64,000 nt of DNA from Bradyrhizobium sp. SRL28 (GCF_018596315.1 NZ_JAHEAG010000007.1:1-64000), one strand, 5' to 3'; counted from the stretch's first letter, positions 31,957-41,200 are shown. A program made the numbers and translations. The notes: generated by a model from the sequence alone, not told the origin.

Positions 31957-33726
31957 ATGGCGTTCGGTTTGTTCAAAAAGCGGGTGCCAGAAGCGGCTGC
32001 GCCTGCCGCTGAAGCCAAGGTTCCGCAGGCCCCGGCCGCGGCTGAGGGCGCCAGCACCGAGGGCGATTCGGCCAGGGCAATCCTTGAACTGCTGGAACTC
32101 GAACTTGGCACGATGATCCGCCAGCTCGAGCGCGCGGCCAATTCGGTCGCCGGCGGCGCCGAGGCGACCGCTGCGACGCTTTCCACCATCCGCCAGCGCA
32201 CCGATGCCCTGACGAGCCGCACCAGCGCCGCACAGGGCACCGCGACGACCTTTTCGCATGCCGCCGACAAGTTCACCCAGTCGGCGCAGGGGATCGGCTC
32301 CCAGGTCCGCGACGCCGGCAAGCTCGCCGACCAGGCCAGCGACGCCGCCCGCGAAGCCAGCGCCAATGTCGACCGCCTGAGGGAGTCCTCGGCGGCGATC
32401 GGCAATGTCGTCAACCTGATCGCGCAGATCGCGCGGCAGACCACCTTGCTGGCGCTCAATTCCACGATCGAGGCCGCACGCGCCGGCGAAGCCGGGCGCG
32501 GCTTCGCGGTCGTCGCCACCGAGGTGAAGGCGCTCGCGGTGCAGACCCAGAACGCGACCGAGGAAATCACCAAGAAGATCGAGGCGCTGCAGCGCGACGC
32601 CGCGGGCTCGGTCGACGCCGTGCATCGCATCTCGCAGGCGATCGAAGCGATCCGTCCGGTGTTTGACAACGTCAACGGCGCGGTTGCCGAGCAGAGCGCG
32701 ACGACCAGCGAAATGGCCGACAACGCGGCTTCCGCGTCCAGCTTCATCGGCTCGGTCGGCGACAGCGCCACCGAGATCGATCACGCGACCAAGGAAGCCG
32801 AAGAGCATGGCGAAAGCGTCGCCAAGGCCGGACGGGCCGTCACCGCGTTTGCACAGAAGCTCAAGGCGCGTTGCGCGGTGCTGCTGCGGCAGGGAGAGAA
32901 AGAAGGCGACCGCAAGGAGCGCCGCAAGGACGACAGGCTGCCTTGCAGCCTCAAGATCGAAATTGCCGCCCCGCGCGGGGTGATATCAGCACCGGTCTAC
33001 GAAATTTCCATGGGTGGCATTCTGGTCAGCGGGGCAGACGCGGAAGCGCTGGCGCAGGGCCAGAGCTTCAACGCGACGCTTCAGGATATCGGCGCCTGCC
33101 GGGTTCGCATCGTCCAGCGGTCGAAGGCCGGCGCGCACGCGCAGTTCGAAAGGCCGGATACGGCCCTGGTCGAGAAGATCGAAGACAAAATATGGTCGAT
33201 CCAGGACGACAACACCGAGGCGGTCACCCGCGCGATGGAAGCCGGCGCGGCGCTGAAGAAGATTTTCGAGAACGCCGTCGACAGCGGCGCCATCTCGATC
33301 GAGGAGATGTTCGACACCAACTATGTCGAGATCGCCGGCAGTAATCCGGTGCAGTACCGCACCAAGATCCTGGACTGGGCCGATCGCGCACTGCCGCCGT
33401 TCCAGGAATCGTTTCTGGCCAAGGACAAGCGGATGGCGTTCTGCGCCATGATCGACACCAACGGCTACCTGCCTGTTCATAACAAGATCTATTCGCACCC
33501 GCAGCGGCCGGGCGACGTCACCTGGAACACCGCCAACAGCCGCAACCGCCGCATCTTCAACGATCAGGCAGGCCTTGCCGCCGGGCGCAACCAGCGCGCC
33601 TATCTGATCCAGAGCTACGCCCGCGACATGGGCAACGGTAATACGGTGATGATGCGCGAGATCGACGTGCCGATCCGCGTCAAAGGCCGCCACTGGGGCG
33701 GCTTCCGCACGGCTTACAGACTCTAG
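31957..33726 (+). CDS. Soluble chemoreceptor with PilZ domain and C-terminal sensor domain
   Basis: The 589-residue protein lacks any membrane segment. After a short Ala/Pro-rich lead comes a helical MCP signalling domain (about 45-290) with the tip sequence ARQTTLLALNSTIEAARAGE, which contacts CheA and CheW. A PilZ domain follows (about 316-410, RKERRKDDR ... EISMGGILVSG), so it probably binds cyclic di-GMP. A C-terminal sensor domain runs from about 450 to 585, with GYLPVHNKIYSHP and NRRIFNDQAG. The ATG at 31957 fits. The next gene is a paralogue without the PilZ part. No cheA or cheW gene is nearby. Confidence 0.87.
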   Translation: MAFGLFKKRVPEAAAPAAEAKVPQAPAAAEGASTEGDSARAILELLELELGTMIRQLERAANSVAGGAEATAATLSTIRQRTDALTSRTSAAQGTATTFSHAADKFTQSAQGIGSQVRDAGKLADQASDAAREASANVDRLRESSAAIGNVVNLIAQIARQTTLLALNSTIEAARAGEAGRGFAVVATEVKALAVQTQNATEEITKKIEALQRDAAGSVDAVHRISQAIEAIRPVFDNVNGAVAEQSATTSEMADNAASASSFIGSVGDSATEIDHATKEAEEHGESVAKAGRAVTAFAQKLKARCAVLLRQGEKEGDRKERRKDDRLPCSLKIEIAAPRGVISAPVYEISMGGILVSGADAEALAQGQSFNATLQDIGACRVRIVQRSKAGAHAQFERPDTALVEKIEDKIWSIQDDNTEAVTRAMEAGAALKKIFENAVDSGAISIEEMFDTNYVEIAGSNPVQYRTKILDWADRALPPFQESFLAKDKRMAFCAMIDTNGYLPVHNKIYSHPQRPGDVTWNTANSRNRRIFNDQAGLAAGRNQRAYLIQSYARDMGNGNTVMMREIDVPIRVKGRHWGGFRTAYRL

Positions 33727-33833
33727 TTAGTGCGCTCTCAGGCAAGACTCCAACGCGCGAATCGCGTTCTTGGAATTGGAATGCGATCGCCGCGGTGGGC
33801 CGATCATCGGCTCTGACTGGAGAAAGCTCGAAC

Positions 33834-35258
33834 ATGTCCTTTGTGCAGCGTGCAGTCCTGGACACTCAATCCAACCAGTCACTGGCCGAACGACTCATTG
33901 ACCAGCTTGCCAACCGCATCGGCGGGCTCGGCGTGGAGCTTGCCGATATCGCCGGCAACGTCCAGGAGGTCGCGAGCCGCGTCGCGAACCAGTCGGAGCG
34001 GTTCCACCACTTACAGAAGACGGCCCAGACGATGGTCTCGGCCAACCGCGACATCGCTAATGCATCGCAGGCGGTGCAATCGACCACGACCGCAGCCGTC
34101 GGAGAGATCGTTCAGTCGCGCAGCGCGGTGGATACGGCCGTCAAGCATATCGCCGAACTCGTCGAAGCGGTCGGCCGCATCGAGGCCCGGCTCAGCGCCG
34201 TCGGCTCGGCCCTGTCGCAGGTTGCAAAAGTTTCCGGCTCGATCGAGGCGATTGCGAAGCAGACGAACCTGCTGGCGCTCAATGCCACGATCGAGGCGGC
34301 GCGCGCCGGAACCGCCGGCCGCGGCTTTGCCGTGGTCGCGAGCGAAGTGAAGAATCTAGCGGAGGGGACTCGCCAGGCCACGCAGCAGATTTCCGATACC
34401 ATGCGCGATCTCGACGGCCAGATCGGCAGCCTGATCGGCGAGAGCAGCGACGCCTCACTCCGCGCCAAGAGCGCCGGTGAAGGCGCACAGCAGATCAGCG
34501 GCATCATCGCGCGCGTGCATCAGGGCATCGCGTCCGTAGGCCAGGAGATCGACGGCGTCGCCAGGGCCGCGACGTCCAATCTCGGCCATTGCGACACTGT
34601 TATCACCGAGCTCAGCGAGCTCGCCAAGGGCGTCGACCTCTCCTCGCGCGATCTCAAGCACGCGGACGACCGGGTGACAAAGCTGCTCGAGACCTCCGAA
34701 GGCCTGATCGCGCTGATCGCCGACAGCGGCGTCGAGACCTCGGATGCGCCGCTGATCCGCGTCGTCGTCGATACCACGAAGCGCATCTCGGCCGAGTTCG
34801 AGGCCGCGATCGACCGCGGCGAGATCACGCTCGACCAGCTCATGGACGAGAAGTATCGGGAAATCCCCGGCACCGATCCCAAGCAGTATCTCACCAATTA
34901 CGTCGCCTTCACCGACCGCGTCCTGCCTTCCATCCAGGATCCGATCCAGAAGAGTGACCCGCGCATCGTGTTCTGCGTAGCCTGGGCCAAGGGCGGCTAC
35001 CTGCCGACCCACAATCCGAACTACCGCCTGCCGCAGGGGCCCGACCCCGTCTGGAACAACGCCAATTGCCGCAACCGCCGCTTGTTCAACGACCGCGCGG
35101 TGAAGAAGGTGGCGGCGAACACCAAACCGTTTCTGTTGCAGACTTACCGCCGCGACATGGGCGGCGGTAATTTCGTCCTGATGAAGGACCTGTCGTCGCC
35201 GATCTTCGTCCGCGGCCGCCACTGGGGCGCATTCCGGATGGGTTTTCGGCAGAGCTAG
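33834..35258 (+). CDS. Soluble chemoreceptor with C-terminal sensor domain
   Basis: The 474-residue cytoplasmic receptor has an MCP signalling domain (about 30-280; tip AKQTNLLALNATIEAARAGT). Its C-terminal sensor domain, about 335-470, has GYLPTHNPNYRLP, NRRLFNDRAV, and the terminal RGRHWGAFRMGF. The domain matches the one in the receptor just upstream, showing that the two genes arose by duplication. The ATG at 33834 has GGAG 11 bases upstream. It has no membrane helices and no PilZ domain. The ligand is unknown. Confidence 0.87.
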   Translation: MSFVQRAVLDTQSNQSLAERLIDQLANRIGGLGVELADIAGNVQEVASRVANQSERFHHLQKTAQTMVSANRDIANASQAVQSTTTAAVGEIVQSRSAVDTAVKHIAELVEAVGRIEARLSAVGSALSQVAKVSGSIEAIAKQTNLLALNATIEAARAGTAGRGFAVVASEVKNLAEGTRQATQQISDTMRDLDGQIGSLIGESSDASLRAKSAGEGAQQISGIIARVHQGIASVGQEIDGVARAATSNLGHCDTVITELSELAKGVDLSSRDLKHADDRVTKLLETSEGLIALIADSGVETSDAPLIRVVVDTTKRISAEFEAAIDRGEITLDQLMDEKYREIPGTDPKQYLTNYVAFTDRVLPSIQDPIQKSDPRIVFCVAWAKGGYLPTHNPNYRLPQGPDPVWNNANCRNRRLFNDRAVKKVAANTKPFLLQTYRRDMGGGNFVLMKDLSSPIFVRGRHWGAFRMGFRQS

Positions 35259-35729
35259 ACCGTGATTGTTCGTCGCGCGCTTCGGCGAGGGATGCCAGAG
35301 TGACGCAGATCAGCCATCACCGGGCGACCAGCTTCATACTCCCGTCGTCATTGCCGCTTTGACACGCCTCAACAAGGCGCACGCACTAAACGACGATTGC
35401 CATATCAATTCGCCTAAAACAGTAGCAATCGCGTTGCCCAATTGTGTGACGTGCCGCGTTGGCAATGCAGGCCAGCATTGCGAAAAATATTCTCGCTTCC
35501 TGGCCCGCCGTGGCGCGATATTTCCGACGCCTAACTCGGTGTCCGCTGCCTGACCGGCCGCGACCGTCGAGCGTACGTATCCTCACTTTTCGTTCTGAAC
35601 CTTCCTTGTTCGAACTCGTTGTTGGCCGGGCCTGGAACCCGGCTAACGATCTGAGCATCTTGGTCGAGAGCGGGCTGTAGCGTCCGAGCACCATCCTCGC
35701 GCGCCGGCCCCAGGCAAGTGGAGATGAAA
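35259..35729. other. 471-bp gap before the molybdenum hydroxylase operon
   Basis: I see no coding frame with a credible start. A stem-loop TTGGCCGGG-N7-CCCGGCTAA lies at 35623-35647. The promoter of the paoA-like operon should be here. The base composition is more AT-rich than its neighbours between 35385 and 35500, which fits regulatory sequence. Confidence 0.5.
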
Positions 35730-36245
35730 ATGGCGCGATCTGGCACAGCAAGGCGTGTAACGCGAGCTGCTACGGTGCCGGAGAAAATTCCGATCAGGCT
35801 GACTGTCAACGGCAGCCAGATGGAACTCACGGTCGCCCCCTGGACGACGCTACTGGATGCGCTGCGCGACCATCTCGATCTGACCGGCACCAAGAAGGGC
35901 TGCGACCACGGACAATGCGGCGCGTGCACCGTGCTCGTCGACGGGCGGCGGATCAATTCCTGCCTGACGCTGGCAGTGATGAAGGAAGGCGCCGAAATAA
36001 CCACCATCGAGGGCTTGGCGCGCGATGGCGAGCTGCATCCGCTGCAGCAGGCCTTCATCGATCAGGATGCGTTCCAGTGCGGCTACTGCACGTCGGGACA
36101 GATCTGCTCGGCCGCCGGGCTGATCGCCGAAGGCAAGGCAAGAACGCCCGACGAGATCCGCGAACTGATGAGCGGTAACATCTGCCGCTGCGGCGCCTAT
36201 CCGAACATCGTGGCGGCGATCCTGCAAGCGATGGAGCGATCATGA
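35730..36245 (+). CDS. paoA: Aldehyde oxidoreductase [2Fe-2S] subunit, PaoA-like
   Basis: The 171-residue protein is the small iron-sulfur subunit of a xanthine-oxidase-family enzyme. A plant-type [2Fe-2S] site lies at about residues 52-80 (TKKGCDHGQCGACTVLVDG, then NSC). A second helical [2Fe-2S] site lies at about 113-155 (FQCGYCTSGQICS and GNICRCGAY). The match to E. coli PaoA is close, but the long twin-arginine leader is missing: only about 20 polar residues precede the domain, so it is probably cytoplasmic. The ATG at 35730 has GGAG six bases upstream. Its stop overlaps the next start (ATGA). Confidence 0.88.
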   Translation: MARSGTARRVTRAATVPEKIPIRLTVNGSQMELTVAPWTTLLDALRDHLDLTGTKKGCDHGQCGACTVLVDGRRINSCLTLAVMKEGAEITTIEGLARDGELHPLQQAFIDQDAFQCGYCTSGQICSAAGLIAEGKARTPDEIRELMSGNICRCGAYPNIVAAILQAMERS

Positions 36246-37258
36246 CCCCGTTCCAGTACGCGCGTGCCAACGACGTCGCCGACGCCATCAAGCAGATCGC
36301 CACCGATCCTTCCGCGAAATTCATTGCGGGCGGCACCAACCTGATCGACCTGATCAAATACGATGTCGAGGGCCCGACCCGGCTGATCGACATCTCGCAC
36401 CTGCCGCTCAGGAGCGTCGAACCAACCGCCGCGGGCGGCGTTCTGATCGGGGCGATGGTGCCGAATACCGACCTCGCCTACCATCCGCTGATCGAACAGC
36501 GCTATCCGTTGCTCGCGCGCGCGATCATGTCCGGCGCATCGCAGCAATTGCGCAACATGGCCTCAACCGGCGGCAACCTCGTGCAGCGGACGCGCTGTTT
36601 TTATTTCTACGACACCACGACACCGTGCAACAAACGCGAGCCGGGCAGTGGCTGTTCGGCGATCGACGGCGTCAACCGCATCAATGCGATCCTCGGCACC
36701 AGCGAAGCCTGCATCGCGACGCATCCGTCCGACATGTGCGTGGCGCTCGCAGCGCTCGAAGCCGCCGTGCACGTCGCAGGCCCAGCCGGGACGCGCACCA
36801 TCGCGCTTGCAGATTTCCATCGCCTGCCCGGCAACACGCCGCAGCGCGACACCAACCTCGAACCGGACGAGATCATCACAGCCATTGAGCTTCCGTCGAA
36901 GGGATTCAGCGCGAACTATTCCTACCTGAAGATCCGCGACCGCCTGTCCTATGCGTTCGCGCTGGTATCGGTTGCGGCAGCGCTCGAGCTTGACGGCGAT
37001 ACGATCAAGGATGCCCGCCTGGCGCTCGGCGGCGTCGCCCACAAACCATGGCGCAGTTCAGCAGCCGAAACCGTCCTGCGCGGCGAGCGCGCCGACGCCA
37101 GCGCATTTGCGCGAGCCGCAGACATCCTGCTGCACGGCGCCAAGGGCTACGGACACAACAATTTCAAGATCGGCCTGGCCCGGCGCGCCATCATGCGAAC
37201 GCTCGGTCAGGCGGCGCGAGGCACGCCGCAATCGAACTCCGACAAGAAGATACGGTGA
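36242..37258 (+). CDS. paoB: Aldehyde oxidoreductase FAD-binding subunit, PaoB-like
   Basis: The 338-residue protein binds FAD (FIAGGTNLIDLIKYDVEGP near residue 22-40) and passes electrons between the iron-sulfur centres and the acceptor. It has the extra cysteine loop seen in PaoB (QRTRCFYF, TPCNKREPGSGC, EACIATHPSDMC; about residues 118-165), which in E. coli holds a [4Fe-4S] cluster. The start overlaps the paoA-like stop, and the end overlaps the GTG of the next gene, so all three subunits are translationally coupled. Confidence 0.9.
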   Translation: MTPFQYARANDVADAIKQIATDPSAKFIAGGTNLIDLIKYDVEGPTRLIDISHLPLRSVEPTAAGGVLIGAMVPNTDLAYHPLIEQRYPLLARAIMSGASQQLRNMASTGGNLVQRTRCFYFYDTTTPCNKREPGSGCSAIDGVNRINAILGTSEACIATHPSDMCVALAALEAAVHVAGPAGTRTIALADFHRLPGNTPQRDTNLEPDEIITAIELPSKGFSANYSYLKIRDRLSYAFALVSVAAALELDGDTIKDARLALGGVAHKPWRSSAAETVLRGERADASAFARAADILLHGAKGYGHNNFKIGLARRAIMRTLGQAARGTPQSNSDKKIR

Positions 37259-39471
37259 ACGTCATGGCATCCTATATCGGATCAGCGACATCCCGCATCG
37301 ACGGCAGGGCCAAGGTCACCGGCGAGGCCAGATATGCCGGCGAGTTCAACGTCCCCGGCCTCGTCCATGGCTATGTCGTCGAATCGGCGATTCCGAAGGG
37401 CCGGGTCGTGGGCATCGACACCAGCGGAGCGCTGGAGGTTGACGGCGTAATCGATGTGCTCACGCATCGGAATCGGCCGCCAATGGCTGATAATGACGAT
37501 GCCTACAAGGACGAAGTCGCGACGGAAAAAGGCTCGCCCTATCGCCCGCTCTACGACGACAGGATCCTCTTCGGCGGACAGCCGCTCGCGCTGGTGCTGG
37601 CCGAGGATTGGGAAAGTGCGCGCGTCGCCGCCTCGCGTGTGCGGATCGAATATCAGAAAGAGCCCCACGTCACCGATCTGCATGCGCAGCGCGACACGGC
37701 GTTTGCCATCGACACGCCGGAGAAGCCACGCGGCGATGCCGGAAAAGCGTTTGCGTCCGCCGCCGTGCGCCATGTGGCCGAATATTTCATTCCGACCGAG
37801 CACCACAATCCGATGGAATTGTTCGCCTCGACGGCGATCTGGGACGACGGCCGGCTCACGGTCTACGACAAGACGCAAGGCGTGCAGAACGTGCAAAAAT
37901 ATCTCTGCGGCGTGTTCAAGATGAAGCCGGACGAGGTGCGCGTGTTGGGGCCCTATATGGGCGGCGGCTTCGGAGCCGGTCTGCGTCCGCAATACCAGGT
38001 CGTGCTGGCGGTGCTGGGAGCGCGTGCGCTCAAACGCCCGGTGCGCGTCATGCTGACCCGCGCGCAAATGTATGCCCTCGGCTACCGGCCGGCGAGCATC
38101 GAACGGCTTGCGCTCGGCGCCAATAGCGGCGGTACGCTCGACGCGATGACGCATGAGGCGATCGCCGTGACTTCGCAGTTCGAGGAATTCGCGCGCAACG
38201 ATACCGGCTGGGGCAATCTGCTTTACAAAAGTCCCAACGCGAAATTCGAGCACAGGCTCGTGAAGCTCGACCTGCCGACTTCCTGCGACATGCGCGCACC
38301 GGGCGCTGCGACCGGCGTCTATGCGCTGGAATGCGCGATGGACGAACTTGCCATCGCGCTCAACACCGATCCGGTGCAGCTGCGGCTGCAATGCTATTCC
38401 GAGCGCCATCAAGGCGAGGATGTTCCCTATACCAGCAAGCAACTGCGCGAATGCTACCGGCAGGGCGCCGCAGAGTTTGGCTGGGACAAACGCAACCCGC
38501 AGCCTCGCTCGATGCGCGAGGGCAGCGAACTGGTCGGCTGGGGTATGGCGTCGGGCGTGTGGGAAGCCCTGCAGATGCCGGCCACGGTCCGCATTGTGCT
38601 GACGGCGAACGGCCATGCGGAAGTCGCGACTGCGGCCTCCGATATTGGCACCGGAACGTATACGATCATGGCGCAGGTCGCGGCCGACATGCTCGGCCTG
38701 CCGATCGACAATATCAGCGTCAAGCTCGGCGATTCGACGCTGCCGCAATGTCCCGTGGAAGGCGGATCGTGGATCGCGTCCTCGGTGTGTAACGCCATCG
38801 CGAATACTGCCCGCGAGGTTCGCGGCGACTTGCTGAAGCTCGCCAGGCGAATGAAGGATTCGCCGCTAGCGGACGCTGGCGTAGATGACGTCGCGCTGAC
38901 GGACGGCAAGATCGTCAGCAAGCGCGACGCCAACCGCGCGGTCTCAATCGCCAGCGCGATGCTATCAGACAATGCCGAGCGCATCACGCGCGAGGAAACC
39001 AACAAGGTCGCCGAAGACAAGTCTCACGCGCGCAACGTCCACTCCGCCATCTTCGCTGAGGTCAAGGTGGATGAAGAACTTGGCGTTATCCGCGTCACCC
39101 GCTTGGTCAATGCCGTCGCCGCCGGGCGCATTCTCAATCTCAAGACCGCCCACAGCCAGGTCATGGGCGGCGTGGTCTGGGGGATCGGCATGGCGCTGCA
39201 CGAGGAAACGCTGTTCGACCATCGCTTCGGACGCGTCATGAATGCCAATATCGCCGAATACCACGTGCCCGTGAATGCCGACGTGCACGACATCAAGGTG
39301 ATCTTCGTCGATGAACCCGACGAGACCGTCAATCCGCTCGGCATCAAAGGCCTCGGCGAAATCGGTATCGTCGGCGTCGCGGCGGCGATCGCCAACGCGG
39401 TCTATCATGCGACGGGAAAACGCGTACGCGACCTGCCGATCACGCTCGACAAGGTGGTTCAGTTCAATTGA
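37255..39471 (+). CDS. paoC: Aldehyde oxidoreductase molybdenum-binding subunit, PaoC-like
   Basis: The 738-residue catalytic subunit holds the molybdenum cofactor and oxidises aldehydes. It opens with IGSATSRIDGRAKVTGEARY. Molybdopterin-contacting segments follow, such as GPYMGGGFGAGLRPQYQ near residue 235. Near the C-terminus is KGLGEIGIVGVAAAI, with the catalytic glutamate in GLGEIG. I take GTG at 37255, overlapping the paoB-like stop (GTGA) with AAGAAGA upstream; an ATG at 37264 is the alternative. No PaoD/XdhC-type maturation gene follows; the next gene is convergent. Confidence 0.9.
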   Translation: MNVMASYIGSATSRIDGRAKVTGEARYAGEFNVPGLVHGYVVESAIPKGRVVGIDTSGALEVDGVIDVLTHRNRPPMADNDDAYKDEVATEKGSPYRPLYDDRILFGGQPLALVLAEDWESARVAASRVRIEYQKEPHVTDLHAQRDTAFAIDTPEKPRGDAGKAFASAAVRHVAEYFIPTEHHNPMELFASTAIWDDGRLTVYDKTQGVQNVQKYLCGVFKMKPDEVRVLGPYMGGGFGAGLRPQYQVVLAVLGARALKRPVRVMLTRAQMYALGYRPASIERLALGANSGGTLDAMTHEAIAVTSQFEEFARNDTGWGNLLYKSPNAKFEHRLVKLDLPTSCDMRAPGAATGVYALECAMDELAIALNTDPVQLRLQCYSERHQGEDVPYTSKQLRECYRQGAAEFGWDKRNPQPRSMREGSELVGWGMASGVWEALQMPATVRIVLTANGHAEVATAASDIGTGTYTIMAQVAADMLGLPIDNISVKLGDSTLPQCPVEGGSWIASSVCNAIANTAREVRGDLLKLARRMKDSPLADAGVDDVALTDGKIVSKRDANRAVSIASAMLSDNAERITREETNKVAEDKSHARNVHSAIFAEVKVDEELGVIRVTRLVNAVAAGRILNLKTAHSQVMGGVVWGIGMALHEETLFDHRFGRVMNANIAEYHVPVNADVHDIKVIFVDEPDETVNPLGIKGLGEIGIVGVAAAIANAVYHATGKRVRDLPITLDKVVQFN

Positions 39472-39480
39472 AGGCCCTCG

Positions 39481-40302
39481 TCAGACCCAGAAGCCCGGCA
39501 CCGCAGGCTCGAGCCTGCCGCCGGCCCGCACCGGCGCCACGCGCAGCGCGAGGCCGGTGGCATCATCGGTCTCGACCGCAACGCCACTGAGGGTCGCAAC
39601 GCCGGCCGCCGGCTCGAAGCGGCCCGAGGGAATGCCCGTCGTGAAGCGCCGCAGCGGCTCTTCCTTCTGCATACCGATGATGGAATCATAGTCGCCGGTC
39701 ATGCCGGCATCGGTCATGAAGGCGGTGCCGCCGGCCAGGATCTGGTGATCGGCGGTCGGCACATGGGTGTGGGTGCCGACGACGAGGCTGGCGCGGCCGT
39801 CGCAGAAGAAGCCGATGCCCTGTTTCTCGCTCGACGCCTCGCCGTGGAAATCGACCACGATGGCGTCCGCCGCCTCGCGCAGCGGACAAGCATCGAGTTC
39901 GCGATTGAGAATCTGGAACGGATCGTCGAACGGCGTCATGAAGACGCGGCCGATGGCGTTGATAACAAGCGCGCGCTTGCCGTTCTTGGTATCGACCAGG
40001 GCGGCGCCGCGGCCCGGCGTGCCCTTTGGAAAATTGGCGGGGCGGACCAGCTTCGGCGCGCGCTCGATGAACACCAGCGCCTCGCGCTGATCCCAAGCGT
40101 GGTTGCCGAGTGTTATGGCATCGGCGCCGGCGTCGAGGAGTTCCTGATAGATCGCCTCGGTGATGCCGAAACCGCCGGCGGAATTCTCGCCATTGACGAC
40201 GACGAAATCGAGCGACCAATCACGGATCATGCCGGGCAGATGTTCTGAGATGGCGGTGCGGCCTGCCCGGCCGACCACGTCGCCAACGAAGAGAATACGC
40301 AA
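39481..40302 (-). CDS. ymdB: YmdB-family metallophosphoesterase (TIGR00282)
   Basis: The 273-residue protein begins MRILFVGDVVGRAGR and has VVNGENSAGGFGIT, ITLGNHAWDQRE, VDFHGEASSEKQ and VGTHTHVPTADHQIL, the metal-binding set of the YmdB/TIGR00282 phosphoesterases. Members hydrolyse 2',3'-cyclic nucleotides and affect RNA turnover in Bacillus. The start is TTG at 40302, with GGAG seven bases upstream, placed across the stop of the cyclo-ligase gene, which suggests coupling. Unusual start codon aside, the call is secure. Confidence 0.9.
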   Translation of the reverse strand: MRILFVGDVVGRAGRTAISEHLPGMIRDWSLDFVVVNGENSAGGFGITEAIYQELLDAGADAITLGNHAWDQREALVFIERAPKLVRPANFPKGTPGRGAALVDTKNGKRALVINAIGRVFMTPFDDPFQILNRELDACPLREAADAIVVDFHGEASSEKQGIGFFCDGRASLVVGTHTHVPTADHQILAGGTAFMTDAGMTGDYDSIIGMQKEEPLRRFTTGIPSGRFEPAAGVATLSGVAVETDDATGLALRVAPVRAGGRLEPAVPGFWV

Positions 40303-40305
40303 AGT

Positions 40306-40881
40306 TCAGCTCCGGAAATCGAACACTTTCTTTTCCGTTAGCACATAATCCAGCGCCACGTCGTGCGGCAGCGCCGGAACGGCTTTTATTTCCTGCACGG
40401 AAAAGGCGGTCCCGACGGCCGTGATGGCTTTCACTTTACGCAAATGGGCGAGCGTGAAGTCGTAATGTCCCGCGCCGTAGCCGATGCGGTGGCCCTCGCG
40501 GTCGAACGCCGCCAGCGGAATCAACATGACATCGGGAATGAGTTCGGCGGCCGCCGGCGACGGCTCGAGGATGCCGAGCGGCCCCATCATCAGGCGGTCG
40601 TCGGGCGACCACGCGCGAAACGCCAGCGATTTTCCGCGCGCCATTACCGCGGGCAGCGCCAGCTTCGCGCCTTGCTCGGCGAGCTTGCGCATCAAGGGCG
40701 CGGGATCGATCTCGCTGCGGATCGGCGAATAGCCTGACACGACCATGCCGGGCGTGATCTCGAACGGCACACCGCGCTTTGACATGGCTTGCGCCGCGGC
40801 GGCGCGCTGCTCGTCGCTCAACGCATCGCGTTTGGCCAGCGCGGCGGTGCGGAGGTCGGCTTTCGACAGGGTTGCCGTCAT
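40306..40881 (-). CDS. fau: 5-formyltetrahydrofolate cyclo-ligase
   Basis: The 191-residue enzyme converts 5-formyl-THF to 5,10-methenyl-THF with ATP. It shows LSKADLRTAALAKRDAL, GYSPIRSEIDPAPLM, a PLGILEPSP segment, and LIPLAAFDREGHRIGYGAGHYD with the ATP-binding GYGAGHYD motif. The ATG at 40881 gives the expected start; the longer frame runs through a palindromic repeat. It lies downstream of zapA and the 6S RNA candidate, the order conserved in many proteobacteria. Confidence 0.93.
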   Translation of the reverse strand: MTATLSKADLRTAALAKRDALSDEQRAAAAQAMSKRGVPFEITPGMVVSGYSPIRSEIDPAPLMRKLAEQGAKLALPAVMARGKSLAFRAWSPDDRLMMGPLGILEPSPAAAELIPDVMLIPLAAFDREGHRIGYGAGHYDFTLAHLRKVKAITAVGTAFSVQEIKAVPALPHDVALDYVLTEKKVFDFRS

Positions 40882-40910
40882 GCGATGAATGATCCGTGTC
40901 CGACGCAATC

Positions 40911-41000
40911 GTAGCCCGGATGGAGCGAAGCGAAATCCGGGGCCTTGTCGCAACCACACAAACCCTGTCCCGGATTGCGCTTCGCTCCATCCGGGCTACG
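40911..41000. repeat. Palindromic repeat, GTAGCCCGGATGGAGCG family, copy 2
   Basis: GTAGCCCGGATGGAGCGAAG and CGCTCCATCCGGGCTAC are its inverted ends, with GAAATCCGGG and CCCGGATTGC inside. It lies between the fau start and the 6S RNA candidate. Confidence 0.88.
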
Positions 41001-41059
41001 CTGGGCACGCCGCATCAGGCAGCAATGCACCGAAGAACTTTGGGAACAAACCCACCGAC

Positions 41060-41200
41060 AAAATCAAAGTGCGAAGCCGCGAACGCCGTTGAAGCACTCG
41101 ATCCCGGAGTTCCCTACGAAAGTAGGTGGGCACCATATGTCCGGGTCCACGGACCCGGCCAGGGACAGTTCCCTAAAGGATCGATAAGGCCCCGGGGATA
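41060..41200 (-). ncRNA. ssrS: Candidate 6S RNA
   Basis: The gap between zapA and fau is the conserved place for 6S RNA, which binds RNA polymerase holoenzyme in stationary phase. On the minus strand the sequence can form a 7-bp closing helix (TCGATCC at 41184-41178 with GGATCGA at 41104-41098) enclosing hairpins CCGGGTCC-GT-GGACCCGG and CCTAC-TTTC-GTAGG. After it comes AGTGC...GCACT followed by TTTGATTTT, a terminator-like end. The limits are estimated, and the closing helix is short for 6S RNA, so synteny is the main evidence. Confidence 0.55.

Noticed and set aside
35600..35660. tRNA-like GTTCGAACTC followed by a stem-loop
   Set aside because: No acceptor stem, anticodon arm or CCA-compatible end can be built around it.
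37282..38748. A 488-codon open frame antisense to the PaoC-like gene
   Set aside because: It has no recognisable domains, and the opposite strand encodes a complete molybdenum hydroxylase subunit.
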